Assembly: GCF_002127325.2 (NCBI RefSeq)
Contig: NC_035448.2
Span: forward strand, 89,718,753-89,782,752
Reading direction: 5' to 3'
Origin: Helianthus annuus
Lineage: Eukaryota > Streptophyta > Magnoliopsida > Asterales > Asteraceae
DNA length: 64,000 nt
The notes beneath the pieces were generated by a model that searched no databases, was not told the origin of the DNA, and saw nothing but the letters and a program-made list of their open reading frames with translations. Made by a program: the position numbers and the translations under genes. Below are positions 32,202 to 43,200 of this stretch, one piece after another (the stretch's first letter is position 1; the number at the start of each line of letters is the position of its first letter).

Positions 32202-32724
32202 GTGAGTTCACACCCTTACTAAGGCATGGGATTCCCAAGGGCTTGGGAATGGGATTAAAGGAAAGAGGTTGACTAGATTCGTACATACACTGTTACTAGA
32301 CTACCATACCATCGTCCTCAGTTGTGCAGGACACATACGTAAAACCTACGTATACTTATGCTACTCGCTATCCTCGGTTGTGAAGGATACTCACGTAAAA
32401 CCTACGTGAACTTATACTCACTACTACCTCGGTTGTGTCAGGCACTTACGTAAAACCTACGTAAACCCCCGCGTACTCCTATCCTCGGTTGTGAAGGATA
32501 CTTACGTAAAACCTACGTAAACCCCATACGCGCTACTGTTCTCGGTTGTGAAGAACACTTATGGTTACGCATAGTCTAGTGGATAAATAACATGGGAAGC
32601 CCCCACCAATAGAAACCAATATCGGCCCAGTAGAGCCACCTGATACTCATGAACTTACTATTACGCATTTACTTTCTGTGAACTCGCTCAACTAGTTGTT
32701 GATCCTCTGTTACATGCCTTGCAG
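32202..32724 (+). other. Candidate leader intron in LTR C with hairpins
   Basis: Donor GTGAGTTCACA at 32202-32212, partner TGTGAACTCGC at 32677-32687, acceptor TGCCTTGCAG ending 32724 (523 bp). Hairpins at 32369-32389 and 32480-32500 (TATCCT/AGGATA) and 32537-32557 (TGTTCT/AGAACA). Confidence 0.55.
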
Positions 32725-33025
32725 GACGTTAGGTACTTGGAGTTTGCACAGGGAGGCGCGGTCGTTGTGGACAAGGATCGTGTTTACTTTGATTTGAACA
32801 TTTTGACAAATACACACTTTATTTATGATTGGGCTGTTATGCATTTGCTTCCGCTAAACTTTGATATGATACTTATGTTTTGGAACACCTTTCATATGGA
32901 TGGGTTTGGTTTAATACAATTTCTTTTACTTTATACATGGTTCTATATGATTGGTGGCTTGATCCTGGTCAGTCACGCTCCCAAGCGGTGATACTCCACA
33001 GGTGGATTTTGGGGGTGTGACAGAT

Positions 33026-33038
33026 TGGTATCAGAGCC
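33026..33038 (+). promoter_or_regulatory. Primer binding site of element C
   Basis: TGGTATCAGAGCC three bases after the LTR. The leader runs from here to 35298 and is split by LINE-3. Confidence 0.85.
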
Positions 33039-33233
33039 ATTGGTTATAGAGAACTTGGTTTTAATATGGGAAAACATTTTATTAAAACAAGACTATAACC
33101 AGAACAGTGCTCTCAACGATCCACAACGACGCTTCGCTCCACGTGCAAGACTCGACATCCTAGGTAATAAGGTTTATGTTTATTGCCTACATGCTAGAAT
33201 TGCATAGAACTTTGCTCGTAGTATGCTTAGATT

Positions 33234-35000
33234 GGGTATTTCAAAGGCCGTCGGGGGTTACGTCAAGGAGATCCGCTATCTCCTTATCTCTTCACGCTTG
33301 TCATGGAGATTCTTTCGTGTATTCTTCAGCATGCTTCTAGTTTGGATAGGTCGTTCAAGTTTCACAATAAATGTGAGAAGCAGCGGATCATTAACCTCTG
33401 TTTTGCAGATGATTTATTTCTGTTTGCTCGTGGAGAGGTTTATTCAGCTCGGTTTATCATGAAAGCTCTTACTCGCTTCACTAATATGTCGGGATTGGTC
33501 CCTAGTATTCAAAAGAGCACCGCGTTTTTCTGTAATGTCTCGATTGCTGTCAAGGAAGCTATTTTGAATATTTTACCATTTGAGGAGGGAGTTTTACCGG
33601 TTAGGTACTTGGGTGTTCCTCTAATTTCATCGAGACTCCTTGCTAGAGATTGTAGTGTTTTGGTGGAGAGAATGGAGAAGAGAATCGATAACTGGAGAAA
33701 TAAGCTTTTGTCGTTCGCAGGTAGGCTTCAGCTTATTAATTCGGTTTTGGCTTCGATGCATATTTACTGGTCCTCAGTTTTCATATTACCCGCTAGTACT
33801 ATTAAAGATCTGGAGGCGAAAATGCGGAACTTTCTTTGGTCTCAAGAAGCGGCTTTTCATAGAGGTAAAGCAAAAGTTGCTTGGAATGCTATATGTGTTC
33901 CAAAGTATGAGGGTGGGCTGGGTATTAGGAGGCTTGGAGATGTTAATAAGTCTCTTATGGCGTCTCATGCTTGGAGTGTTTTAATCAAGAGGAATTCGCT
34001 ATGGGTCGCTTGGATTTATTCATATAAGTTAAAGCAAGGTAACTTTTGGAGATGTAATGAAGGGGCAAATTGTAGCTGGTCATGGAGGAAAATTATGCAA
34101 ATCAGGCCGATTTTAAGAAGTTATATTTGGTCTAAGTTGGGGAATGGTAAAACTACTTCAGCTTGGTTTGACACGTGGAGTAATCTAGGACCTCTCATTA
34201 ATTTCGTTTCGCCTAGAATGATAAATAATGCAGGATTTTTGTTAGAAGACAAGGTTGCGGATCTTTATTCTGATAACTCGTGGGTTTGGCCGCAAGATTG
34301 GAGATCTCGGTTCATTGAGTTGAATCCGTTGGATTCTATCCACTTGCAACCGAACACAGAGGACAGAATATGCTGGAAAGAAGGGGACGATCTTCATGAT
34401 TTTTCTTCGTCTACAGTTTGGCAGTCTCTTCGGTCAAGGGAGCAAGAGATCGATTGGGTTAACATTGTATGGTTTAATCAATGCATTCCCAGACATGCGT
34501 TCTTAATGTGGCTCATTATGCGTCGGAAGCTCCTCACGCAAGATATCATCTTAAAGTGGGATTTTTCAAGACGTAAAAATATGAACATGATGTGTTGCCT
34601 ATTGTGTTTTGAGAATGTGGACTCTCATGAACACCTTTTCTTTGAGTGTCGGTTTTCTACTCAAGTTTGGTGTATGGTCCGAGACAAGGCGGCTATGGCT
34701 AATGTGGATCATAAATGGTCTTCGATTACAAGGTGGCTTAAGGATCGAGGAAAGTCGAAGAGGGCGGCTGATTATGTTAGCAGGCTCGTGGTTGGGGCGA
34801 CGGCTTATGTCATTTGGCAAGAACGTAATCATAGGTTATTCAGAAATCAAACGAGACCCCTGGATGTGATTCGAGATACAATTCTCAAGACTATTCGATA
34901 TAAGCTAATGGGCGTCAAATTCAAACAGTGTGCTAATGTGCGGAACCTGTTGGCAGAGTGGGAGATTGCTGAAGACAAGATGATCGATGATGGAGGCTAA
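33234..35000 (+). pseudogene. LINE ORF2 fragment: RT palm to zinc-binding domain
   Basis: An open frame of 588 codons from the truncation point, opening GYFKGRRGLRQGDPLSPYLF (RT motif). An FADD catalytic box of the L1 type (INLCFADDLFLFARGE) follows, then the thumb region with VRYLGVPLISSRL and a C-terminal zf-RVT domain with NQCIPRHAFLMWLIMRRKL and MCCLLCFENVDSHEHLFFEC. The N-terminal endonuclease and first RT motifs are missing. No internal stops, so the insertion is fairly young. The truncated protein lacks a start and could not act in retrotransposition. Confidence 0.9.
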
Positions 35001-35194
35001 TTCTTATTTTGGCTAGTTGTTTGTGTGTGTTTCTCTAGATAAGTGTCTAGGTGTGGTTAATTTGTATTTGTTGGTTGTTTGGCTTACTTACATGGGGCAT
35101 GTCTCATGTTTGAACTAGTGTGGACGTTTCCTCACTACTTGTTTTTGTTTGTGAAGTTTATAAAATCACCGGGGTAACCCTTTACCCAAAAAAA
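33234..35194 (+). mobile_element. LINE-3: 5'-truncated LINE in the leader of C
   Basis: Plus-strand LINE beginning inside the RT domain and ending with 3' UTR, GGGTAACCCTTTACCC and a short poly(A) (35188-35194). The leader of C stops at TTAGATT (33233) and resumes GATTACATTG at 35195, so a 4-5 bp duplication (AGATT) is possible. Its 3' UTR resembles that of LINE-1. It inserted after C did. Confidence 0.9.
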
Positions 35195-35298
35195 GATTAC
35201 ATTGCTCACTACTTGTTATTGCTTGAACACACTTGTGTGCTTACACTCTTCTGTCATCGCACTACTCGCGAACCAATTTCACTTATTTTACCTTTACG

Positions 35299-37693
35299 AT
35301 GAAGATCATGTCCGGACGTGTGAACATGACTCAAGCCCAGTTGGCGGCTCTCATTCAAGAACAAGTTGTTGCGGCACTTGCAGCTGCAAACGCAGGAGGT
35401 ATACCCTGCAGTCGTAACTCATTCTAGGATCTTTAGATCCTACGTTCTTAATCAACTCTTATGTTTGACCTCATTCTGTTCTTACACATTAGGTCAACAC
35501 GTTCAGCACCCTGTGTGCACTTTCAAGAACTTTATGGATTGTCGTCCTAGCACATTTAGTGGCACTGAAGGAGCGGTTGGACTCCTCCACTGGTTTGAAA
35601 AGCTCGAGTCTGTGTTCGAGATGTGTGAATGCCCTGAGGCTCGCAGGGTGAAATACGCCACTGGCACACTTGAAGGGATTGCGCTCACTTGGTGGAACGC
35701 ACAGGTGCAGATCTTAGGGTTGGCAGCTGCTAACGCCACCCCTTGGAATGACTTCAAGGAACTGATAAAAAGGGAATACTGCACACGTGAAGACATTCAC
35801 AAGTTAGAAGACGAGTTGTATCATTTGAAAATGGTTGGATCAGAAATCGAAGTTTATACTAAACGGTCAAACGAGCTGGCCGTGCTGTGTCCAACTATGG
35901 TGGACCCTCCATACAAGCGCATCGAGTTGTACCTCAAGGGTTTGGTGCCAGAAATCCAGAGCCACGTAACATCGGCTAATCTTGACAACATCCAGGCTAT
36001 TCAGCGCCTCGCTCATCGCATCACAGATCAGGCAGTGGATCAGAACAGACTGCCTAAACGTATCAGCGCTACTGCTACCGCTACTGCTTCTACTACACTT
36101 GCTACTCCCAGTGACAATAAGAGAAAATGGGATGGGGATTCTAGCAAGGGATCAGCTTCAGTTCAGTCACAAGTTCAGCAGCGAAAGACAGACAGTTATC
36201 AGAGTCCCGGTCAGCACTCTTCAGGTAGCCACAGGCAGGGTGGATATCGAGGGAACCTTCCAAAGTGTAACACCTGCAGTAGACACCACAGTGGCCAGTG
36301 TAACAAGGGTCGCTGTCAAAGATGCCTCAAGATGGGTCATGAGGCCAAAGATTGTAGAAGCCCTCGACCTGCGAATCAGAATCAGCAGCAGCCACCAGCA
36401 CAGCAGAATCAGCAGCAGGGCAACAAAGGGTGTTTTCATTGCGGTGCAGAGGGTCACTTCAAAAGGCACTGTCCTCAGCTGAACAGGAACCAGAACAACA
36501 ATAACAACAATCAGGGTAATGGCAACAACAACAACAATGGTGGGAACAACAACGGCAATGAAGCAAGGGGTCGTGCGTTTGTGTTGGGGCAGGGTGATGC
36601 CAGAAATGATCCCAACGTCGTTATGGGTAAGTTTCTTCTCAACGATATTTATGTTACTGTTTTATTTGATTCGGGTGCGGATACGAGTTATATGTCTTTG
36701 AAAATGAGTAAATTGTTAAAACGTGCACTCACACCCCTAAACACCAAGCATGTTGTAGAGTTAGCAAACGGTAAAAGTGTAGAGGCCACACAGATAGTTA
36801 AGGGTTGTAGCATTGTCTTAGCTGGTCAGACCTTCTCCATCGACCTTATTCCTATAGTTTTGGGTAGTTTCGACATCGTCATCGGCATGGATTGGTTATC
36901 TAAGCAGCAGGCAGAGATTCTATGTAAGGAGAAGATCATTCGTATACCTCGTTCGGGAAAGGAACCTCTCGAAGTTCAAGGCGACAAGAGTGGTGCTGTG
37001 GTTGGCATCATCTCTTTCTTGAAGGCTCAGAAATGTTTACGAAAGGGTCATACTGCTATCTTGGCACTGGTTACTGATGCAGCTTCGAAAGAGAAAAGAA
37101 TAGAGGATATTCCAGTTGTACGCGAATTTCCTCAGGTGTTTCCTGAAGATTTACCAGGTCTACCGCCTCATCGCCAGGTCGAGTTTCAAGTCGAGCTAGC
37201 TCCAGGAGCAGCGCCGATAGCTCGCGCACCGTATCGTTTAGCTCCAACAGAATTGGAAGAACTTTCAAAGCAACTACAAGAGCTCTTGGATAAGGGCTTT
37301 ATTCGTCCAAGCTCTTCGCCATGGGGAGCTCCAGTACTATTCGTGAAAAAGAAGGATGGCACTTTCAGGATGTGCATCGATTACCGCGAACTGAACAAAG
37401 TCACAGTGAAGAACCATTATCCTCTTCCTCGTATAGACGACTTATTCGACCAGTTGCAAGGGTCGAGTTACTATTCCAAGATTGATCTAAGGTCAGGGTA
37501 TCATCAGCTGAGAGTCCGGGATGAGGACGTCTCCAAGACAGCATTCAGAACCCGCTACGGCCATTACGAGTTTCTAGTCATGCCTTTCGGGCTTACGAAC
37601 GCGCCTGCAGTTTTCATGGATCTTATGAACAGGGTGTGCAAACCCTATCTAGACAAGTTCGTCATCGTTGTGACACCCCAGGAAAATCAGTGA
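35299..37693 (+). pseudogene. Element C gag-protease-RT, fused to an E-type 3' end
   Basis: Exon 1 (35299-35398) starts ATG AAG ATC ATG TCC; a 94-bp intron (35399-35492) follows, then exon 2. It shows capsid, CX2C cluster, knuckles [14 protein letters not shown] and [14 protein letters not shown], Asn-rich linker, protease [10 protein letters not shown], and RT up to PYLDKFVIV. At 37669/37670 the frame jumps to TPQENQ and a stop, because everything from the RT catalytic FIDD box through RNase H, integrase and chromodomain is deleted. Gag and protease are otherwise open, so it could encode particle protein plus protease but no active RT. LTRs on the two sides belong to different subfamilies, so the junction is recombinant. 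Confidence 0.92.
35399..35492 (+). other. Small intron in gag of element C
   Basis: GGAG|GTATACC to ACACATTAG|GTCAAC, 94 bp, in phase, homologous to the intron in B although the donor is shifted. Confidence 0.65.
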
Positions 37694-37773
37694 ACGAACG
37701 ATTGAACTTACCTAGCTTCCTCAGTGAGTGCGTACCAAATTTCGGGACGAAATTTCTTTTTAGTTGGGGATAA
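37670..37773 (+). other. E-type 3' untranslated segment attached to C
   Basis: Reads the same by eye as the segment directly before E's 3' LTR (44985-45088), including the AAATTTCGGGACGAAATTT dyad and purine tract, and is followed by an E-type LTR. It therefore belongs to the E subfamily, not to C. Confidence 0.85.
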
Positions 37774-38699
37774 TGTGACAACTCGTAATTCTGCACCTAC
37801 TTTGTGTAACGATACGTGCTTGTGTGAACCTTGTTGATTTAAATGAATGATTATTATGATTATTTGCTTTGTGTCTTGTAATGTATATATCTATGTAAAC
37901 GGCCCAAACGCACAACACGCGCACGATCGCACATGTCATTTGGGCCACACAACTTGTATTCGGTCCAAGGGCAGCCCAAGCAAGGGCCGACCCACTTCTC
38001 TTATACGTACAACATACACAGAACCTTAAGGGGGTCGTTTCTCATTTGTTACTAAACACCCACACACACTAAAACCCTAGCTCTCCTCTCTCTCTCTCTC
38101 TCACGAACTCGAAGGCAACCGCACACATCATCGAAGTTCATAGTGTTTCGGATCATTCTCTAATCCGGTTAGTACTTTATGTGTTTGTTGTTATTTGATG
38201 TTATGCTTGATCGATGACGGTGTGTTGTATATGATTGATTTAATCCGTTCATGTTTGTGAAATCAATATCATAGGGTTGCATGATGTTGTGTTATAGCTA
38301 GTAATGATAAGATGAATCGGTTCATATGTGTATGGTAATAATAATCGGATGAATCTGTCATCGAGTATAGTGTGGTGTAAGTTAATTGTGTGACTTAAGA
38401 TGTGAACAAATGGTAATCGGATTTGTATGAATGATAATCGACTGGAATGTCATATTTCCGGTTTGTTACACAAGAGTTCGGAGGATATGCTTAGATGATA
38501 GGGTTGATCCGAATGAATGTTATAATGTTTGTTCTTGTTGATTTTTTATTCGGTTAGGGTTCATATGAATAATTGATTGATTTTCCTTGTTTGATCGAAT
38601 ATTTGACTTGGATGGAAACTTGTTGTTTGATTTCATAAAATAAGGAAACTGATTTAATGGGTTGTAACCGAAATTACATGAAATCGAGATTTAATAACT

Positions 38700-39185
38700 A
38701 ATCGCACAAGAGACCCTATCACACAAGGTTAGCCAATCGCACAAGGGAGTCCATTCGTACAAGACTCCTGGTCGCACAAGGATTGTTAACTGGACCGTGA
38801 TTATAGTCCATGTTGGGCCGTTATTGCTACTGGGCCGGATCGCCCAAGATTCCACACGCACAAGTCCCGGTCGCACAAGATTGGCATGATCGCACAACAT
38901 GTTATGGAATCGCACAACATGTGGGCCACACACAAACGTACAAACTGTTAAGCTGTTGGGCCGATCAGCCCAAATAGAACCGCACAAGCCCATATCCGAT
39001 CGCACAACCCATCCGGGACGTATAATCCAATCCGGATCGCACAAGGCTTTTGCATGGGCCGAGACCTTTATGTTGGACTTCTTATATGTTGGGCCGGGTA
39101 TAGTTTGGGCTTACACACTTAGATCGCACAAGATGGTTGGGCTCGCACAAGCTCAATGGCCCAACCATCCGAGTCGCACAAGTTG
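38700..39185 (+). repeat. CGCACAAG motif array in LTR E
   Basis: About fifteen TCGCACAAG-like units with irregular spacing, in the same interval where other LTRs carry other motifs. Confidence 0.85.
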
Positions 39186-39370
39186 AGAAGGTTATGTTAT
39201 GATTGCTACGTGGTTTGCCATGATCAATACATGTTAGTAATGTGTTAACTTGTATGAAACATACGTGCATTATTTAAGTCAAGACCTGACTTGTATGGTA
39301 ACCCTGCTAGGACGCGGTTGACCAACCCTAGTTCAAGAAACCTCTTTGTGTATCTGCCGAGCAACCCAAG

Positions 39371-39682
39371 GTGAGTTCACACAGCCAAGGCATGGGGTTC
39401 CCAGGGTGGGAATGGGATTGGATGATTATTTCGTGCATACATAGTTAATGGAACCTAATGATATGGTCCTCAGGGTGAGGATGGTAAATGATAAGATACG
39501 GCTAGACTAGTATACCTACTTGAACTGATCTTCGCATACATGCCTAGAGGGCTGCGATACGAACTATTACGATACATGGCTTAATGAACGAATACAATGC
39601 TTACTATACCATTACTATTACTGAACTTACTTACTGTGAACTCGCTCAACTAGTTGTTGACTCTCTGCTGCATGCCTTGCAG
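39371..39682 (+). other. Candidate leader intron in LTR E
   Basis: Donor CAAG|GTGAGTTCACA, partner TGTGAACTCGC at 39635-39645, acceptor GCCTTGCAG|G ending at 39682; 312 bp, the shortest of the set. One hairpin TCCTC/GAGGA at 39467-39481 replaces the longer array seen in A, C and H. Confidence 0.55.
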
Positions 39683-39961
39683 GACCTTAGGTACTAATGG
39701 AGCTTGCACAAGGAGGAGCAGGTCGTTGTGGGCAATAGATTGATAAACAATTTATACGTTTCAAACATTTATTGCTTATGATTGGGTTTTTACTTTAATG
39801 CTTCCGCTACACTTAATTATGTTAGTTTTTGATAAACACCTTTCGTATTGATGGATAACTATTACTACTTACATGTTCGATATGATTGGTGGCTTGATCC
39901 TGGTCATGTCACGCCTCCAAGCGGTGGTACTCCGCGTGTGGATTTTGGGGGTGTGACAGAT

Positions 39962-39974
39962 TGGTATCAGAGCC
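39962..39974 (+). promoter_or_regulatory. Primer binding site of element E
   Basis: TGGTATCAGAGCC, same position as in B and C. A leader of about 285 bp without a gene follows to the first gag ATG (40261). Confidence 0.85.
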
Positions 39975-40260
39975 AGGTTATAGAGAACTAGGTTTTAATA
40001 TGGGAAAACGTTTTTATTAAAACCAGACTATAACCAGAACAGTGCTCTCAACGATCCACAACGACGCTTCGCTCCACGTGCAAGACTCGACATCCTAGGT
40101 AATAAGGTTTATGTTTATTACCTGCATGCTAGAACTATATAGAACTTTGCTCGCATTACGCCTAGATACACATGACTTTATTACATGAGAATACCTACGT
40201 GCTTACGCTTTTCTGTCATCGCCCTACTCGCGAACCATTCTCACTTACGCTACTTTTATA

Positions 40261-43200
40261 ATGAAGATCATGTCTGGACGAATTAACATGACACAAGCCC
40301 AGCTAGAGGCTCTCGTTCAAGCTCAAGTTGCTGCGGCACTTGCAGCTGCTCAAGCAGGTAGTATATCCTGTAGTCATAACTTACCCTAGGATGTTTAGAT
40401 CCTACACTCCTAAACTAGCCCTTGTATTTAAATTTTGCCCTATTCGTACACAATAGGTCAGCACGCGCAGCAACCTGTCTGCACTTTCAAGAACTTCATG
40501 GACTGTCGTCCAAGTACTTTCAGCAGCACAGAGGGGGCAGTGGGACTCCTCCACTGGTTTGAGAAGCTAGAGTCTGTGTTCGAGATGTGTGAATGCCCTG
40601 AGGCTCGCAAGGTGAAATACGCCACTGGCACGCTAGAAGGAATAGCACTAACTTGGTGGAACGCCCAAGTTCAGATTTTAGGGTTGGCAGCTGCTAACGC
40701 CACACCCTGGAACGACTTCAAGGAACTCATTAAGAGGGAATACTGCACGCGTGATGACATCCACAAGTTGGAGAATGAGCTCTATCACTTGAAAATGACA
40801 GGGTCAGAGATTGAAGCCTATACAAAGCGGTCAAACGAACTGGCCATTCTGTGTCCAACTATGGTGGACCCTCCAGTGAAGCGCATTGAGTTGTATCTCA
40901 AGGGACTTGCGCCAGAGATCCAGAGCCATGTTACATCGGCAAACCTCGACAACATCCAAGACATCCAGCGTCTTGCTCATCGACTCACAGATCAGGCAGT
41001 AGAACAGAACAAGCTGCCCAAACGCGTCAGTGCAACCACTACTCCAGCTGCTACTTCTGCTACACCCAACGACAACAAACGGAAATGGGATGGGGATTCC
41101 AGGAGGGGATCAGTTTCCGTTCAGCCTCAAGCACAACAGCGCAGGACGAATGACTACCAGAATTCGAGTCAGCAATCATCTGGCAGTCAGGGGCAGGGTG
41201 GATACCGGGGAGTTCACCCACTATGTAACAAGTGTAACAGGCACCACAGTGGAAGGTGTCGTAAAGAACGTTGTCAGAGATGTCTCAAGCTAGGGCACGA
41301 AGCCAAAGATTGCAGGAGCTCACGACCTGCGAATCAGAATCAGCAACTTCCACCACCAGTTCCTCAGAACCCACAGCAGCAGCAACCACAGCGTGGAAAC
41401 CGGGGATGTTTCCAGTGTGGGGCAGAAGGTCATTACAAATGCGATTGTCCTCAGTTGAACCAAAACCAGAACCGCAACAACAACAATAACCAGGGCAACG
41501 GGCACAACAACGGTGGGAACAACAACAACAATGGCAACGAAGCTAGGGGACGCGCTTTTGTGCTAGGTCGAGGTGACGCAGTGAACGATCCCAACGTAGT
41601 TATGGGTAAGTTTCTCCTCGACAATATTTATGTTACTGTTTTATTTGATTCGGGTGCGGATACAAGCTATATTTCTGTGAAAGCCAGTAAATTGTTAAAA
41701 CGTACATCAACACCCCTAAACACCAAACACGTCGTAGAACTAGCTAACGGTAAGACTTTAGAAGCCACGCAGATAGTCAGGGGCTGTAGTATTGTCTTAG
41801 CTGGTCAAACTTTCTCCATCGACCTCATTCCCATAGTCTTGGGAAGTTTTGATATCGTTATTGGGATGGATTGGTTGTCTCAACATCAGGCAGAGATCTT
41901 GTGCAGCGAGAAGATTATTCGCATTCCCCGTTCTGGTCAAGAACCTCTCGAAGTTCAAGGCGACAAGAGTGGTGCTGTGGTTGGCATCATCTCTTTCTTG
42001 AAGGCTCAGAAGTGTCTGCAGAAGGGTCACACCGCAATCTTGGCACTCGTTTTGGATGCATTAGTGAAGGAAAAGAAACCGGAGGATATTCCAGTTGTAC
42101 GCGACTACCCTCAGGTGTTTCCTGAAGACTTACCTGGCTTACCGCCTCACCGTCAGGTCGAATTTCAAATCAAGCTCGCTCCAGGAGCAGCACCCATAGC
42201 TCGCGCACCGTATCGTCTAGCTCCATCAGAATTGGAGGAACTGTCAAAGCAACTACAGGAGCTCTTGGAAAAGGGCTTCATTCGTCCAAGCTCTTCGCCT
42301 TGGCTCCAGCTCCAGTACTTTTCGTGAAAAAGAAGGATGGTACCTTCAGGATGTGCATCGACTACCGTGAACTCAACAAGGTGACAGTGAAGAACCGTTA
42401 TCCTCTTCCACGCATAGATGATCTATTCGACTAGTTGCAAGGGTCGTGTTACTACTCCAAGATAGACTTGAGGTCTGGTTATCATCAGCTGAGAGTCCGG
42501 GATGAGGACGTCTCCAAAACCGCATTCAGAACTCGCTACAGCCACTACGAGTTTCTTGTCATGCCGTTCGGGTTAACGAACGCACCTGCCATATTTATGG
42601 ACCTTATGAACAGGGTGTGCAAACCCTATCTTGACAAGTTCGTCATTGTCTTCATCGACGACATCCTAATCTACTCCAAGAGTCAGGAGGAACACGAGCA
42701 GCACTTACGTCTTATTTTGGAACTCCTACGGAAGGAACAGCTGTACGCTAAGTTTTCGAAATGCGACTTCTGGCTTCGTGAAGTCCACTTCTTAGGCCAC
42801 GTAGTGAACAAGGATGGGATCCATGTCGATCCATCCAAGGTAGACTCGATCAGGAACTGGCCTGCACCACGTACGCCAACGGAAATACGCCAATTCTTGG
42901 GTTTGGCGGGTTACTACAGACGGTTTATTAAGGACTTTTCAAGGATTGCTCAACCGCTTACGCTACTGACATAGAAAGGTGTCACCTACCGTTGGGGCAA
43001 CACTTAGGAAACTGCTTTTCAGCACCTAAAGGATAGACTTTGCAGTGCACCTATCCTCTCATTGCCAGAGGGCACGGACGATTTCGTAGTATATTGTGAC
43101 GCATCCATCCAGGGTCTTGGATGTGTGTTAATGCAGCGCGACAAGGTTATTGCTTACGCTTCACGCCAACTTAAGATTCATGAACGGAACTACACGACGC

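Larger units (their letters stand above)
30425..33022 (+). repeat. 5' LTR of element C
   Basis: 2598 bp, TGTGACAACTCGAATTTCC to GGGGGTGTGACA, close to the B LTR in its first 200 bp. Leader donor AAG|GTAATTG at 30834. The private array is GTCCGAC/GTCCGAG (31155-31765). Two C runs occur (about 31560-31568 and 31681-31690). Inner intron, hairpin array, GCTTCCGCTA and U5 follow. Left flank ATGTA (30420-30424) would be a target duplication; its partner was not found. Confidence 0.9.
37774..39958 (+). repeat. 5' LTR of element E
   Basis: 2185 bp, TGTGACAACTCGTAATTC to GGGGGTGTGACA. TATA-like TTATAC at 38001-38006, AAACCCTAG at 38072-38080, a CT run (about 38085-38101) and leader donor CCG|GTTAGTA at 38168 follow. 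The private motif is CGCACAAG or CGCACAAC (38700-39185, about fifteen copies), also seen upstream of the TATA site (37913-37937). Inner intron, GCTTCCGCTA and U5 are present. The first 575 bp match 45089-45666 with about five substitutions and one 28-bp gap. Confidence 0.92.
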
